From: Paracoccaceae bacterium
GTDB taxonomy: Bacteria > Pseudomonadota > Alphaproteobacteria > Rhodobacterales > Rhodobacteraceae
Reading direction: 5' to 3'
DNA: 64,000 nucleotides
NCBI GenBank assembly: GCA_024226455.1
Contig: JAAELR010000071.1
Coordinates: forward strand, 1-64,000
Shown here: piece by piece, positions 37,772 to 45,597 of the stretch
How the letters are laid out: every line of letters starts with the position of its first letter
Position numbering within the stretch: position 1 is the first letter of the stretch
Made by a program: the position numbers and the translations under genes
Notes under the pieces: model-generated
What the model saw: the letters and a program-made list of their open reading frames with translations, nothing else
The model's database searches: none
Told to the model about the DNA's origin: nothing

Positions 37772-37809
37772 TGCCACAATTATTAACCGGTTTTGTGGCA
37801 GCGTTAACC
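37772..37809. promoter_or_regulatory. Candidate operator between DUF1636-cbiB and the response regulator
   Basis: A perfect 8-bp inverted repeat TGCCACAA (37772-37779) / TTGTGGCA (37793-37800) with a 13-base AT-rich centre containing TTAACC (37783). A second TTAACC follows at 37804, exactly 21 bases (two helical turns) on. TTAACC is also the CtrA half-site in alphaproteobacteria, but the classical 7-base spacing is absent. Position between divergent starts suits a shared operator; the regulator is unknown. Confidence 0.45.
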
Positions 37810-37893
37810 AACTGTTAGGGATTTCGTCAGAAATTGGGCACGTTGGGACTGTTTTGCCGGAGCCCAGGGGTGGGTCCGGTCCCGGAGGTAGAA

Positions 37894-38253
37894 ATGAGAG
37901 TGTTGATTGTCGAGGGCAATCCAGAGTTGGCACGGCTATGGTCGGGGCATCTGGAACGCCAGGGTGGCGAGGTTGTGTTGGCCGTTAACGAGTATGACGC
38001 CATCGAAACGCTGCGATACCAGGATGTCGATGTGATTGTGCTGGATCTAGTGCTGACCGCTGGCAGTGCCTTTGCGGTGGCCGATTTCGCCAGCTACAGC
38101 CATCCGGCGGCGCGGGTGGTCTTTGTCACCAATACCTCGTTCTTTTCGGACGGGTCGATCTTTCGCCATATCCCCAACGCCTGCGCCTTTCTGCCCAGCG
38201 CCATGGAGCCAGAGGACCTGGCCGCCGTCATCGACCATTACAGCATGGCCTGA
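37894..38253 (+). CDS. Single-domain response-regulator-like protein
   Basis: 119 residues from MRVLIVEGNPELARLW, with GGAGGT 7 nt upstream. A REC fold with phospho-acceptor Asp51 in VIVLDLVLTAGS and a Thr at the end of strand 4 (VVFVTNTSFF). The acidic pocket is reduced to one Glu (VEGNP) and the conserved Lys-Pro after strand 5 reads Leu-Pro (AFLPSAME), so phosphorylation chemistry may be impaired. No output domain and no kinase nearby. The 3' end overlaps the decayed GHR gene on the other strand by 16 bp. Confidence 0.8.
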   Translation: MRVLIVEGNPELARLWSGHLERQGGEVVLAVNEYDAIETLRYQDVDVIVLDLVLTAGSAFAVADFASYSHPAARVVFVTNTSFFSDGSIFRHIPNACAFLPSAMEPEDLAAVIDHYSMA

Positions 38254-39204
38254 CCCCTGCCGCCGCGGCCATGGGTTGCGTGCCAGTCGATGTCGGGGCC
38301 GTCGACGATGCCGCGCGGATTGACGCAGTGGTGGTTGAAATGCACGGTCTGCGCCACGCCGGGCCACTGAAAAAGCTTGCGGGTGTAGGCTCAGAGGTTT
38401 GGGTAACCCACGATTCGGCGCCGGTTGCATTTGAAATGCCCGTGATAGATCAGATCAAAGCGGACAAGGGTGGTGAACAGGCGCCAGCCGGCCTTTGTGA
38501 TCCGGTCGCCATCAGGTAGCGACGCGCGGCCAGCCAAGCCTTGAGCCAGTCGAGCGTACTGAAGAACGCGGTGACGGCCTCATCATAGGCCGCCCCAGGC
38601 GGCGGCGAAACCGGCCCGGTAGACGCTGTTGTTTACCCGGGTCGTAGATGCACCGGTTCACCACCTTGATGTCTGTCCGCATCGTGGCGGGCCAGTAGTC
38701 ATCGCTATTGCCGGTGATCGCGTCGAAGCCCGAATTGGGCATCCGGATGATCTGTGTCGATTCGCTCGAGACGATGGTTTCGCGGGTCTTGTCCCACAGA
38801 ATCGGCACCGTGACCCGGCCCGACATGCCGCGATCGGCCTTCAGGTAGATGTCTCGCGCAAAGGGCAGGCTATAAAGCGTGCCACCGGTGGCACCGGGGA
38901 ACCCGGTGGCAAAGCTTCAGCCGTCGCCCGGCATGCCGGGATGCACCACCGAAATGCCCATATGGGGTGCCAGCCCCTTTGGTTGGCAGAAGATCGTTGT
39001 GCGGTGCGCCCAGGGGCAGGCATAGGAAACCCAGAGATGATAGCGGCCGCTGTCGGCGGAAAAGACTGCCTGACCGGACGGTCCGGCACCGCCGTCCGGG
39101 GTGATCCAGTTGCGAAAACCCGCCGTCCCGCGCACGAACCTGCCGCCGGTGGATTTAGTGTGGTACCAGATGCCCTGCCAGACGCCGTCTATCAGTTGGC
39201 CCAT
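38238..39204 (-). pseudogene. Glutathionyl-hydroquinone reductase (YqjG/GHR-type GST), multiply broken
   Basis: The start MGQLIDGVWQGIWYHTKSTG and active-site VSYACPWAHRT (catalytic Cys) are intact. Then come an in-frame TGA at 38917-38919, sequence resuming at FPGATGGTLYSLPFARDIYL and VTVPILWDKTRETIVSSES, frameshifts near 38636, 38588 and 38515, and a second in-frame TGA at 38391-38393 in NL-stop-AYTRKLFQ. The family C-terminus (HFKCNRRR, NPRGIVDGPDIDWHATHGR) is still readable to a TAA at 38238. Both TGAs sit where relatives have Trp. Clearly a decayed gene. Confidence 0.88.
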
Positions 39205-39515
39205 GGTGTTGCCCCCGGTTGCCTGTCGACAGTGCAGATAGCTCTGCCCGGCTGTGACGCAAGCCCGCGGGACCGCGCAGCCGGTCTGCATCGGCGCACA
39301 GGTCCGGTCGCAATTGCGCCGACCGGTGCCGCAATACCGATTGCCTGCGCCCCGGTGCCCGCCTATAGGGGAAAGCGACGAAGCCCCATGGATGGGGCCG
39401 GAGAGGTGTGCGTGGCAAGGCTGACCCAATCAGGGGGCCGGAATACGCGTCGTCGGGGGCCGGGTGACCGGTGCCGTTTGCCCTCTCCCATGCATCGAAG
39501 CGAAAGGGGCCTGCC
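39205..39515. other. Leader region of the cobalamin operon
   Basis: 311 bases with no gene on either strand. It must hold the promoter for the 39516-46888 operon. A small hairpin GCCCCAT-GG-ATGGGGC lies at 39383-39398. I looked for a cobalamin riboswitch (GCTGCCCCCGCAACTG core, GCCACTG, and the AGCCAGGAGACC-type B12 box) and did not find it, so B12 control, if any, uses another mechanism. Confidence 0.5.
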
Positions 39516-39740
39516 ATGAAATACCTTGTTGCCATTGTCTGCCTTGCCGCCGGCCCGGCGCTGGCCGATCCCGGTCATCTGGCCGAGGTTGCCGGCCATG
39601 GCCACTGGCTGGGCGCCGCCGCCGCGGGCGCCGCGATTGCCATTGCGGTCTGGGCCGGCCTGAAAGCGCGTGGCAAGGACGCGACCGAAGCCGAGGCCGA
39701 AACCGATGCGGGCGGCGACGATGAGCTGCAGGAGACCTGA
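39516..39740 (+). CDS. Small membrane protein, DUF6732-like, first gene of the cobalamin operon
   Basis: 74 residues. A signal-like N-terminus (MKYLVAIVCLAAGPALADPG) is followed by His-rich HLAEVAGHGHW, a second hydrophobic segment (GAAAAGAAIAIAVWAGL) and an acidic tail (EAEAETDAGGDDE). The His residues in the periplasmic loop suggest cobalt or other metal contact, by analogy with the HxxxxH loops of CbtB/HupE-like transport accessory proteins; this is inference. Three bases separate it from cbiX. Confidence 0.7.
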   Translation: MKYLVAIVCLAAGPALADPGHLAEVAGHGHWLGAAAAGAAIAIAVWAGLKARGKDATEAEAETDAGGDDELQET

Positions 39741-39743
39741 GCC

Positions 39744-40970
39744 ATGGCAACGACTGCGGGTGGCAGAACCGGCGTGATGATCTGCGGCCACGGCTCTCGC
39801 AGCCAGGCTGCCGTCGATGAATTCAAGGTGCTGGCAGAAAAGCTGCCGGCCTACCTGCCCGATGACTGGCTGACCGATTACGGCTATCTGGAGTTTGCCA
39901 ACCCGGTGATTCGCGACGGGCTCGACCGGCTGCGCAAGGCGGGCTGCGACAGGATCCTGGCGGTGCCGGGCATGCTGTTTGCGGCGATGCATGCCAAGAA
40001 CGACATCCCCACGGTGCTGAACACCTATGCCGCGACGCATGGTATAGAGGTCAGCTATGGCCGCGAGCTTGGGGTCGACCCCAGGATGATTGCCGCCGCC
40101 GGGGCACGGGTGCAACAGGCGGTGGATCGCGCCAATGCCGAACTGGGCGAGATGCCGCTGCACCAGACCTGCCTGGTGGTCATCGGCCGCGGCGCCAGCG
40201 ATCCGGATGCCAATGCCAATGTCAGCAAGATCGCCCGAATGCTGTGGGAGGGCATGGGCTTCGGCTGGTGCGAGACTGGCTATAGCGGCGTCACCTTCCC
40301 GCTGGTCGAACCCTGCCTCGCCCATGTGGCAAAGCTGGGCTACAGGCGGGTCATCGTGTTTCCCTATTTCCTGTTCACCGGCATCCTGATCGACCGCATC
40401 TATGGTTTCACCGACAAGGTCGCCGCGGCGCACCCGCAGATCCAGTTCGTCAAGGCCGGTTACCTCAACGACCACGACAAGGTGCTGGAAACCTTCGCCG
40501 AACGCATTACCGAGCAGGTCGGACAGACACCGCCGCCCAATTGCGGCACCTGCCGGTACCGCACCCAGATCCTGGCCGTCGAAGGCCAAGAGGTGCGGCA
40601 GGTCGCCCCCGACCAGAGCGCCGTGCACCCCGCCTGTGGCGACGTCCCGCCGCCCACCTGCGTGATGTGCAAATACCGGGTACAGGTGCTGGGGTTCGAG
40701 GCCGAGGTCGGTGCGGCGCAGGAAAGCCATCATCACCATGTTGAGGGCCAGGGCGCTTCTGCCCCCGGCTCGAACGTCGCCGACTGCGCCCTCTGCGACA
40801 CGTTCTGCACCGGCGAATGCCGCCTTGACATGGACCACCACCACCATCACCACCACCGTCACCACGGCGATGACCACCACCGCGATCATCACCACCATCA
40901 TCACCACGCGCTCTATCCGCACACGGACCACCCGCTCGGCCCTGAAAGCGCGCGCAGGCCAAGGGACTGA
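39744..40970 (+). CDS. cbiX: Long-form sirohydrochlorin chelatase CbiX with Cys motifs and His-rich tail
   Basis: 408 residues. Two CbiX-like halves fill residues 1-~260: ICGHGSRSQAAVDEF with His16 and GMLFAAMHAKND with His83 form the metal/tetrapyrrole site, and the second half has PYFLFTGILIDRI. The tail holds a direct repeat, PPPNCGTCRYRTQIL (264-278) and PPPTCVMCKYRVQVL (303-317), then CALCDTFCTGEC (348-359) and two poly-His tracts (365-375 and 382-388). The family inserts Co2+ into sirohydrochlorin; Cys motifs in long forms bind Fe-S, and His tracts likely store cobalt or nickel. The tail length and number of Cys pairs are unusual. Confidence 0.9.
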   Translation: MATTAGGRTGVMICGHGSRSQAAVDEFKVLAEKLPAYLPDDWLTDYGYLEFANPVIRDGLDRLRKAGCDRILAVPGMLFAAMHAKNDIPTVLNTYAATHGIEVSYGRELGVDPRMIAAAGARVQQAVDRANAELGEMPLHQTCLVVIGRGASDPDANANVSKIARMLWEGMGFGWCETGYSGVTFPLVEPCLAHVAKLGYRRVIVFPYFLFTGILIDRIYGFTDKVAAAHPQIQFVKAGYLNDHDKVLETFAERITEQVGQTPPPNCGTCRYRTQILAVEGQEVRQVAPDQSAVHPACGDVPPPTCVMCKYRVQVLGFEAEVGAAQESHHHHVEGQGASAPGSNVADCALCDTFCTGECRLDMDHHHHHHHRHHGDDHHRDHHHHHHHALYPHTDHPLGPESARRPRD

Positions 40971-41007
40971 CATGGCACTTCATCCGGCTGAAAAACTCCC
41001 GGAGGGT

Positions 41008-41027
41008 CCGGGGGGCTGACCCCCCGG
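41008..41027. terminator. GC hairpin between cbiX and cobH
   Basis: A perfect 8-bp stem CCGGGGGG/CCCCCCGG with CTGA loop. No T-run, so it is more likely an mRNA-stability or attenuating element inside the operon. A 15-residue frame (ATG 40972, MALHPAEKLPEGPGG) ends in the loop and may be chance. Confidence 0.4.
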
Positions 41028-41037
41028 GCATGACCGC

Positions 41038-41676
41038 ATGCGCCCATATCTGAAGGATCCTTCTGCCATCTACGCCGAAAGCTTCGCCACCGTCCGGGCA
41101 GAGGCGCGGCTCGACCGGTTCGACCCGGGCATGGCAGAGCTTGCCACAAGAGTGATCCATGCCTGCGGCATGGTCGAGGTCGCCGACCGCCTGGCCTATT
41201 CGCCCGATGCCAGCGAGAAAGCCCGGTACGGGCTGACGAGCGGCGCGCCGGTGCTCTGCGATTGCGAAATGGTCGCCGCCGGCATCATCCGCCGCCTGCT
41301 GCCGGCCGCCAACCAGGTCATCGTCACCCTGAACGACCCGGCCGTGCCCGACATGGCACAGACAATAGCCACCACGCGCTCGGCGGCGGCGGTCGAGTTG
41401 TGGCGCGACCGCATCGAGGGCGCCGTCGTCGCCATCGGCAACGCCCCCACGGCGCTGTTTCACCTGCTGGAACGGCTCGACGAGGGCTGGCCCAGGCCCG
41501 CCGTCATCCTCGGCTTTCCGGTCGGGTTCGTCGGGGCGGCGGAATCCAAGGCGGAACTTGCCGCCAACCCGCGCGGCTGCGACTTCGTCGCGCTCCGCGG
41601 TCGACGCGGCGGCTCTGCCATGGCCTCTGCGGCGGTAAACGCCCTGGCCGCGGGCCTGCCCGGAGAGAGCCAGTGA
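41038..41676 (+). CDS. cobH: Precorrin-8X methylmutase
   Basis: 212 residues. Moves a methyl from C11 to C12 giving hydrogenobyrinic acid or its cobalt form. Family blocks: DPSAIYAESFATVRAEA, RVIHACGMVEVADRL with the catalytic His, GAPVLCDCEMVAAGI, IGNAPTALFHLLE and FPVGFVGAAESKAEL. Starts at ATG 41038, 11 bases past the upstream hairpin with no clear ribosome site. 33 bases before cobL. Confidence 0.95.
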   Translation: MRPYLKDPSAIYAESFATVRAEARLDRFDPGMAELATRVIHACGMVEVADRLAYSPDASEKARYGLTSGAPVLCDCEMVAAGIIRRLLPAANQVIVTLNDPAVPDMAQTIATTRSAAAVELWRDRIEGAVVAIGNAPTALFHLLERLDEGWPRPAVILGFPVGFVGAAESKAELAANPRGCDFVALRGRRGGSAMASAAVNALAAGLPGESQ

Positions 41677-41709
41677 CCAGCCCGCAACAAAGACGCACCA
41701 GAGCAACCG

Positions 41710-42912
41710 ATGAGTGATCGCTGGCTGCATATCGTGGGTATCGGCGAGGACGGCATCGACGGCCTCACCCCCGCCACGCGCGCCGTTGTCGAGGCCGCAG
41801 AGATCATCGTCGGCGGTGACCGCCACCACGATCTCAGCGGCAATGTCACCGCCGAACGGCTGGCATGGCCGTCGCCCTTCGATGCCCTGATCGGGCAGTT
41901 GCAGGACCATCGCGGCAGGCGTGTCGTGGTGCTGGCCACCGGCGACCCCTTATGGTTCAGCGTCGGCGCCCGCATCGGCCGCACCATCCCGCCCGCCGAG
42001 ATCACCTATCATCCGCAGGTCTCGGCCTTCCAGCTTGCCGCCGCGCGCATGGGTTGGTCCATGGCCGATCTCGAAACCCTCACCGTGCATGGCCGCCCGG
42101 TCGAGCAGATGATCGCCTTCATCCAGCCCGACCAGCGCCTGCTGATCCTGACCACCGGAGAGGACACGCCCGGCCAGATCGCCAGGTTCCTCGGCAGCCG
42201 CGGCTTCGGCGCCTCGCGCATGACGGTGCTTTCCAGCATGGGCAGCGACGATGAGCGCCGCTTCGAGGCAACCGCCGAAAGCTGGGCCCACACTGTTCCG
42301 GCCTTCAACACCCTGGCGGTCGAGTGCATCGCCGCGCCCGACGCTGCGCTTCTGCCACGCGTGCCCGGCCTCTCCGATGATCTGTTCCACAGCGACGGCA
42401 CCATGACCAAGCAAGAGGTCCGCGCCGTCACGCTGGCGAAACTGATGCCGATGCGCGGCGCGCTGCTGTGGGATATCGGCACTGGCTGCGGTTCGGTCGC
42501 GGTCGAATGGATGCGCGCGGCGCGCTACGCCCGCGCCATCGGTATCGAGCCGCGCGCCGACCGCCGCGCCATGGCCGCCGAGAACGCGCTGGCGCTGGGC
42601 ACGCCGCGGCTGCAGCTGATCGATGGCAAGGCGCCCGCCGCGCTGCACGGGCTGGCGCCGCCCGACGCGGTCTTCATCGGCGGCGGGCTCGAACCGGGGG
42701 TGTTCGAGGCTGCCTGGACCGCGCTGCGTCCGCTGGGGCGGTTGGTGGCCAACGCGGTAACGCTGGAAAGCGAAGCGCAACTGATGGCGCTGCATGAGAG
42801 CCATGGCGGCCAGCTGACAAAGCTTTCGGTAGAGCGCGCAGAACCGCTGGGCGGGCTGACCGGCTGGCGCCCGCAGATGCCGGTGACGCAATGGAGCCTG
42901 GTGAAACGATGA
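41710..42912 (+). CDS. cobL: Precorrin-6Y C5,15-methyltransferase (decarboxylating), CbiE-CbiT fusion
   Basis: 400 residues. The N-terminal tetrapyrrole-methylase domain CbiE (1-~200) shows WLHIVGIGEDGIDGL and VVVLATGDPLWFSVG; the C-terminal CbiT Rossmann methyltransferase (~205-400) shows TKQEVRAVTLAKL, LLWDIGTGCGSVAVEW and IGGGLEPGVFEA. Methylates C5 and C15 and removes the C12 acetate carboxyl. The stop is followed by a 160-base spacer before cobI, the only sizeable gap inside the operon. Confidence 0.95.
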   Translation: MSDRWLHIVGIGEDGIDGLTPATRAVVEAAEIIVGGDRHHDLSGNVTAERLAWPSPFDALIGQLQDHRGRRVVVLATGDPLWFSVGARIGRTIPPAEITYHPQVSAFQLAAARMGWSMADLETLTVHGRPVEQMIAFIQPDQRLLILTTGEDTPGQIARFLGSRGFGASRMTVLSSMGSDDERRFEATAESWAHTVPAFNTLAVECIAAPDAALLPRVPGLSDDLFHSDGTMTKQEVRAVTLAKLMPMRGALLWDIGTGCGSVAVEWMRAARYARAIGIEPRADRRAMAAENALALGTPRLQLIDGKAPAALHGLAPPDAVFIGGGLEPGVFEAAWTALRPLGRLVANAVTLESEAQLMALHESHGGQLTKLSVERAEPLGGLTGWRPQMPVTQWSLVKR

Positions 42913-42972
42913 TCCGGAACACGGCGAACCTCGCCCAACACTGCTGGGGCTGGGTCGGCCAGCCCCATGGTG

Positions 42973-42996
42973 CCTCCCCCCGGTTACGGGGGGAGG
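42973..42996. repeat. Hairpin in the cobL-cobI spacer
   Basis: A perfect 9-bp stem CCTCCCCCC/GGGGGGAGG with a 6-base loop. The rest of the spacer (42913-43072) is G/C-rich and contains only a 55-residue low-complexity frame from ATG 42909, which I do not support as a gene. Likely an intergenic repeat or operon processing site. Confidence 0.5.
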
Positions 42997-43072
42997 ACAG
43001 GAGGGGGGCCGGGGCGAACTGCGCGGGCTTGGCCCGCTCCGCCGGATCACGCCAGGCCCGGCGGGCCGCACC

Positions 43073-43774
43073 ATGACCGGCACGCTATACGGTGTCGGGC
43101 TTGGCCCCGGCGACCCCGATCTGATCACCCGCAAGGCGGCGCGGCTGATTGAAACCGCCCGTGTCGTCGCCTATCCCGCGCTGGCCGGCGGCAACAGTTT
43201 TGCCCGCTCGATCGCCGCTGGTCTGATCCCCGCCACGGCGCGCGAGATTGTCATGGACGTGCCGATGACCTCCGCGCGCGAACCGGCCCAGGCCGCCTAT
43301 GACAAGGGCGCGGCCAGCATCGCCATGGCGCTGGAGCAGGGCGAGGACGTGATCTGTCTCTGCGAGGGCGATCCGTTCCTTTTCGGCTCTTTCATGTATC
43401 TGCACGCCCGCCTGGCGCCGCGATTCGCGGTTCAGGTGGTGCCCGGCGTGTCGTCGCTGACGGCGTCGGCGGCCCGCGCCGGCCTGCCGCTGGCGGCGCG
43501 CAACGAGCGGCTCACCGTGCTGCCGGCACCGCTGCCCGAAGACGAACTAACCGCCCGGATCGAGGGCGCCGACAGCGTCGTGGTGCTGAAGCTCGGGCGC
43601 CATCTGGCCAAGCTGCGCCGGGTCATCGACCGGCTCGGGCTGCTCGACCGCGCCACATATGTCGAACGCGCCACACTGGAAGGTGAACGCATCTGCCCGC
43701 TGGCCGATGCGCCGGCCACCGCGCCCTACTTCTCGATGATCATACTGACGAAAGGCGCAGACCCATGGCTCTGA
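43073..43774 (+). CDS. cobI: Precorrin-2 C20-methyltransferase
   Basis: 233 residues. SAM-dependent tetrapyrrole methylase: GTLYGVGLGPGDPDLIT (SAM loop), VICLCEGDPFLFGSFMYL, VVPGVSSLTASAARAGLPLA and the C-terminal FSMIILTKG. Methylates C20 of precorrin-2 or its cobalt form. Its last 10 bases overlap the CbiG-CobJ start. Confidence 0.95.
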   Translation: MTGTLYGVGLGPGDPDLITRKAARLIETARVVAYPALAGGNSFARSIAAGLIPATAREIVMDVPMTSAREPAQAAYDKGAASIAMALEQGEDVICLCEGDPFLFGSFMYLHARLAPRFAVQVVPGVSSLTASAARAGLPLAARNERLTVLPAPLPEDELTARIEGADSVVVLKLGRHLAKLRRVIDRLGLLDRATYVERATLEGERICPLADAPATAPYFSMIILTKGADPWL

Positions 43775-45597
43775 CCCCGGTTGTTCTGGCCCTTTCGCGC
43801 TCTGGCGAGGCCACCGCGCACCGAGTCGCCGCCGCGCTTGGCGCCTCGGTGCATGGCCGAGAGGGCCGGGTGGAAAAGGCCGATGCCTTCTTTACCGACG
43901 CGCTGCGGCACACCCGCGATCTCTTTGGCGCCGGTATCCCTGTGGTGGGGGTCTGCGCCAGCGGCATCCTGATCCGCGCCGTGGCGCCTCTGCTGCATGA
44001 CAAACGTGCCGAGCCGCCGGTGGTGTCGGTGGCCGACGATGGCAGCGTGGTGGTGCCGCTTCTGGGCGGGCATCGCGGTGCCAACCGGCTGGCTCGGCAG
44101 GTGGCCGAGGCGCTGCGCGGCAAGGCGGCGGTAACCACGGCCGGCGACGTGGCCCTGGGCGTGGCGCTCGATGAGCCGCCCGGCGGCTGGGTGCTGGAGA
44201 ACCCGGAAAATGCCAAGGCGGCCATGGCCGCACTGCTGGGCGGCGCAAAGGCGAATGTGGATGGCGAGGAGGCCGCAAAGGCCGACTGGCTGGCCGGGCT
44301 CGCCACCTCCTCGCCCGGCTACGAAACCGTCGACCTAATCTGCACCACAGAGCCCCGGCCGCTGTCCGACACCACCACGCTGATCTACCGTCCGCAACGC
44401 GCGGTGCTGGGGGTCGGCTGCGCCCGCAACTGCCCGCCCGCAGAGTTGATCGGGCTGGTCGACGGGCTGTTGGCCAAGGCAAAGCTTGCCCCCGCCGCGC
44501 TGGCGGCGATCGCCACCATCGACCTCAAGGCCGACGAGCCCGCGATGCTGGAGCTGTCGCGCCACCTATGCGTGCCGCTGCGGTATTTCACTGCCGCCGA
44601 ACTGGAAACCCTGACACCGCGCACCGAGACCCCTTCAAAGGTGGTCTTTGCCGAGATCGGCAGCCATGGCGTGGCCGAGAACGCCTCGCTGGCGGCGGCG
44701 GGAGCGGATGCGATTTTGGGGTATCCAAAGGTCAAGACGGCGATGGCGACGGCGGCCCTTGCGATAGCGCCGCATCCCATCAAGGCGCCCGCGGGCCGGG
44801 CGCGGGGCCGGGTGGCGCTGGTGGGGATCGGGCCGGGGCAGGCGGCGTGGCGCACGCCAGAGGCCAGCCGGCTGATCGCCGAAGCCGATGAACTGGTGGG
44901 CTATGGGCTCTATATCGACCTGCTGGGACCGCTGGCGGCGGGCAAACCGCGCCGGGATTTCCCGCTGGGCGGCGAAGAGGCGCGCTGCCGCCATGCGCTG
45001 GAACGCGCCGGCGAGGGCCGCAACGTGGCGCTGATCTGTTCCGGCGATGCGGGCATCTATGCCATGGGCGCGCTGGTCTTCGAACTGCTCGACCGCGGGC
45101 TCGAGGAACTGGGCGTTTGCGACGCCGCGCGCCGGGTCGAGGTGATCTCTGCCCCCGGCATCTCGGCGCTGCAGGCGGCGGCGGCGCGGGCCGGGGCGCC
45201 TTTGGGGCATGATTTCTGCGCCATCAGCCTGAGCGATCTGCTGACCCCGCGCGACGATATCTTGCGCCGGGTCCGGGCGGCGGCAGAGGGGGATTTCGTA
45301 ATTGCCTTTTACAATCCGGTGTCGAAACGGCGCCGCGAATTGCTGGCGCTGGCCCGCGACATCCTGCTGCAACACCGCCCGGCCGATTGCCCGGTGCTGC
45401 TGGCCTCATCGCTGGGGCGCCCGGAAGAGAAGCTGCGCTATCGAAGGCTTGACGCGTTGCAGGTCGATGAGGTCGATATGCTGACGGTGGTGCTGATCGG
45501 TTCCAGCCACTCGAAACTGGCCGGGCTGGGCGAGGGCCCGCGCATGTACACCCCGCGCGGCTATGCGCGGCGCATCGACGGAGATCTTGCGCTATGA
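43765..45597 (+). CDS. cobJ: CbiG-CobJ fusion: cobalt-precorrin-5A hydrolase-like domain plus precorrin-3B C17-methyltransferase
   Basis: 610 residues. Residues 1-~340 are CbiG-like: N-terminal VVGVCASGILIRAVAPLL and PLLGGHRGANRLAR, then the C-terminal CbiG/CobE block VLGVGCARNCPPAEL and GVAENASLAAAG. From ~349 the CobJ/CbiH methylase starts (VALVGIGPGQAAWRTPEA), with GDAGIYAMGALVFEL, SAPGISALQAAAARAGAPLGHDF and FYNPVSKRRREL. CobJ contracts the ring by C17 methylation; CbiG opens the delta-lactone and expels acetaldehyde in the anaerobic route. Overlaps cobI and the next gene (ATGA at 45594). Confidence 0.92.
   Translation: MALTPVVLALSRSGEATAHRVAAALGASVHGREGRVEKADAFFTDALRHTRDLFGAGIPVVGVCASGILIRAVAPLLHDKRAEPPVVSVADDGSVVVPLLGGHRGANRLARQVAEALRGKAAVTTAGDVALGVALDEPPGGWVLENPENAKAAMAALLGGAKANVDGEEAAKADWLAGLATSSPGYETVDLICTTEPRPLSDTTTLIYRPQRAVLGVGCARNCPPAELIGLVDGLLAKAKLAPAALAAIATIDLKADEPAMLELSRHLCVPLRYFTAAELETLTPRTETPSKVVFAEIGSHGVAENASLAAAGADAILGYPKVKTAMATAALAIAPHPIKAPAGRARGRVALVGIGPGQAAWRTPEASRLIAEADELVGYGLYIDLLGPLAAGKPRRDFPLGGEEARCRHALERAGEGRNVALICSGDAGIYAMGALVFELLDRGLEELGVCDAARRVEVISAPGISALQAAAARAGAPLGHDFCAISLSDLLTPRDDILRRVRAAAEGDFVIAFYNPVSKRRRELLALARDILLQHRPADCPVLLASSLGRPEEKLRYRRLDALQVDEVDMLTVVLIGSSHSKLAGLGEGPRMYTPRGYARRIDGDLAL

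Noticed and set aside
38360-38370. Second GCCACTG in the B12 region
   Set aside because: It is within the readable C-terminal coding sequence of the decayed GHR gene (FQWPGVAQT); no riboswitch structure surrounds it.
38391-38919. TGA recoding as Trp or selenocysteine in the GHR gene
   Set aside because: Three independent frameshifts in the same gene show decay, TGG is used for other Trp in the same gene, and no SECIS-like or recoding context is seen.
39363-40973. Long minus-strand open frame opposite cbiX
   Set aside because: Poly-Val and Met runs are just the complement of the His-rich tail codons; cbiX motifs are on the plus strand.
40972-41019. 15-residue peptide upstream of cobH as a leader peptide
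   Set aside because: It ends in the intergenic hairpin, which is suggestive of attenuation, but its sequence has no regulatory codons and its length is within chance.
42909-43076. 55-codon frame in the cobL-cobI spacer
   Set aside because: It is read across a G/C hairpin repeat with Arg/Gly/Ala-rich product and no similarity; not supported as a gene.
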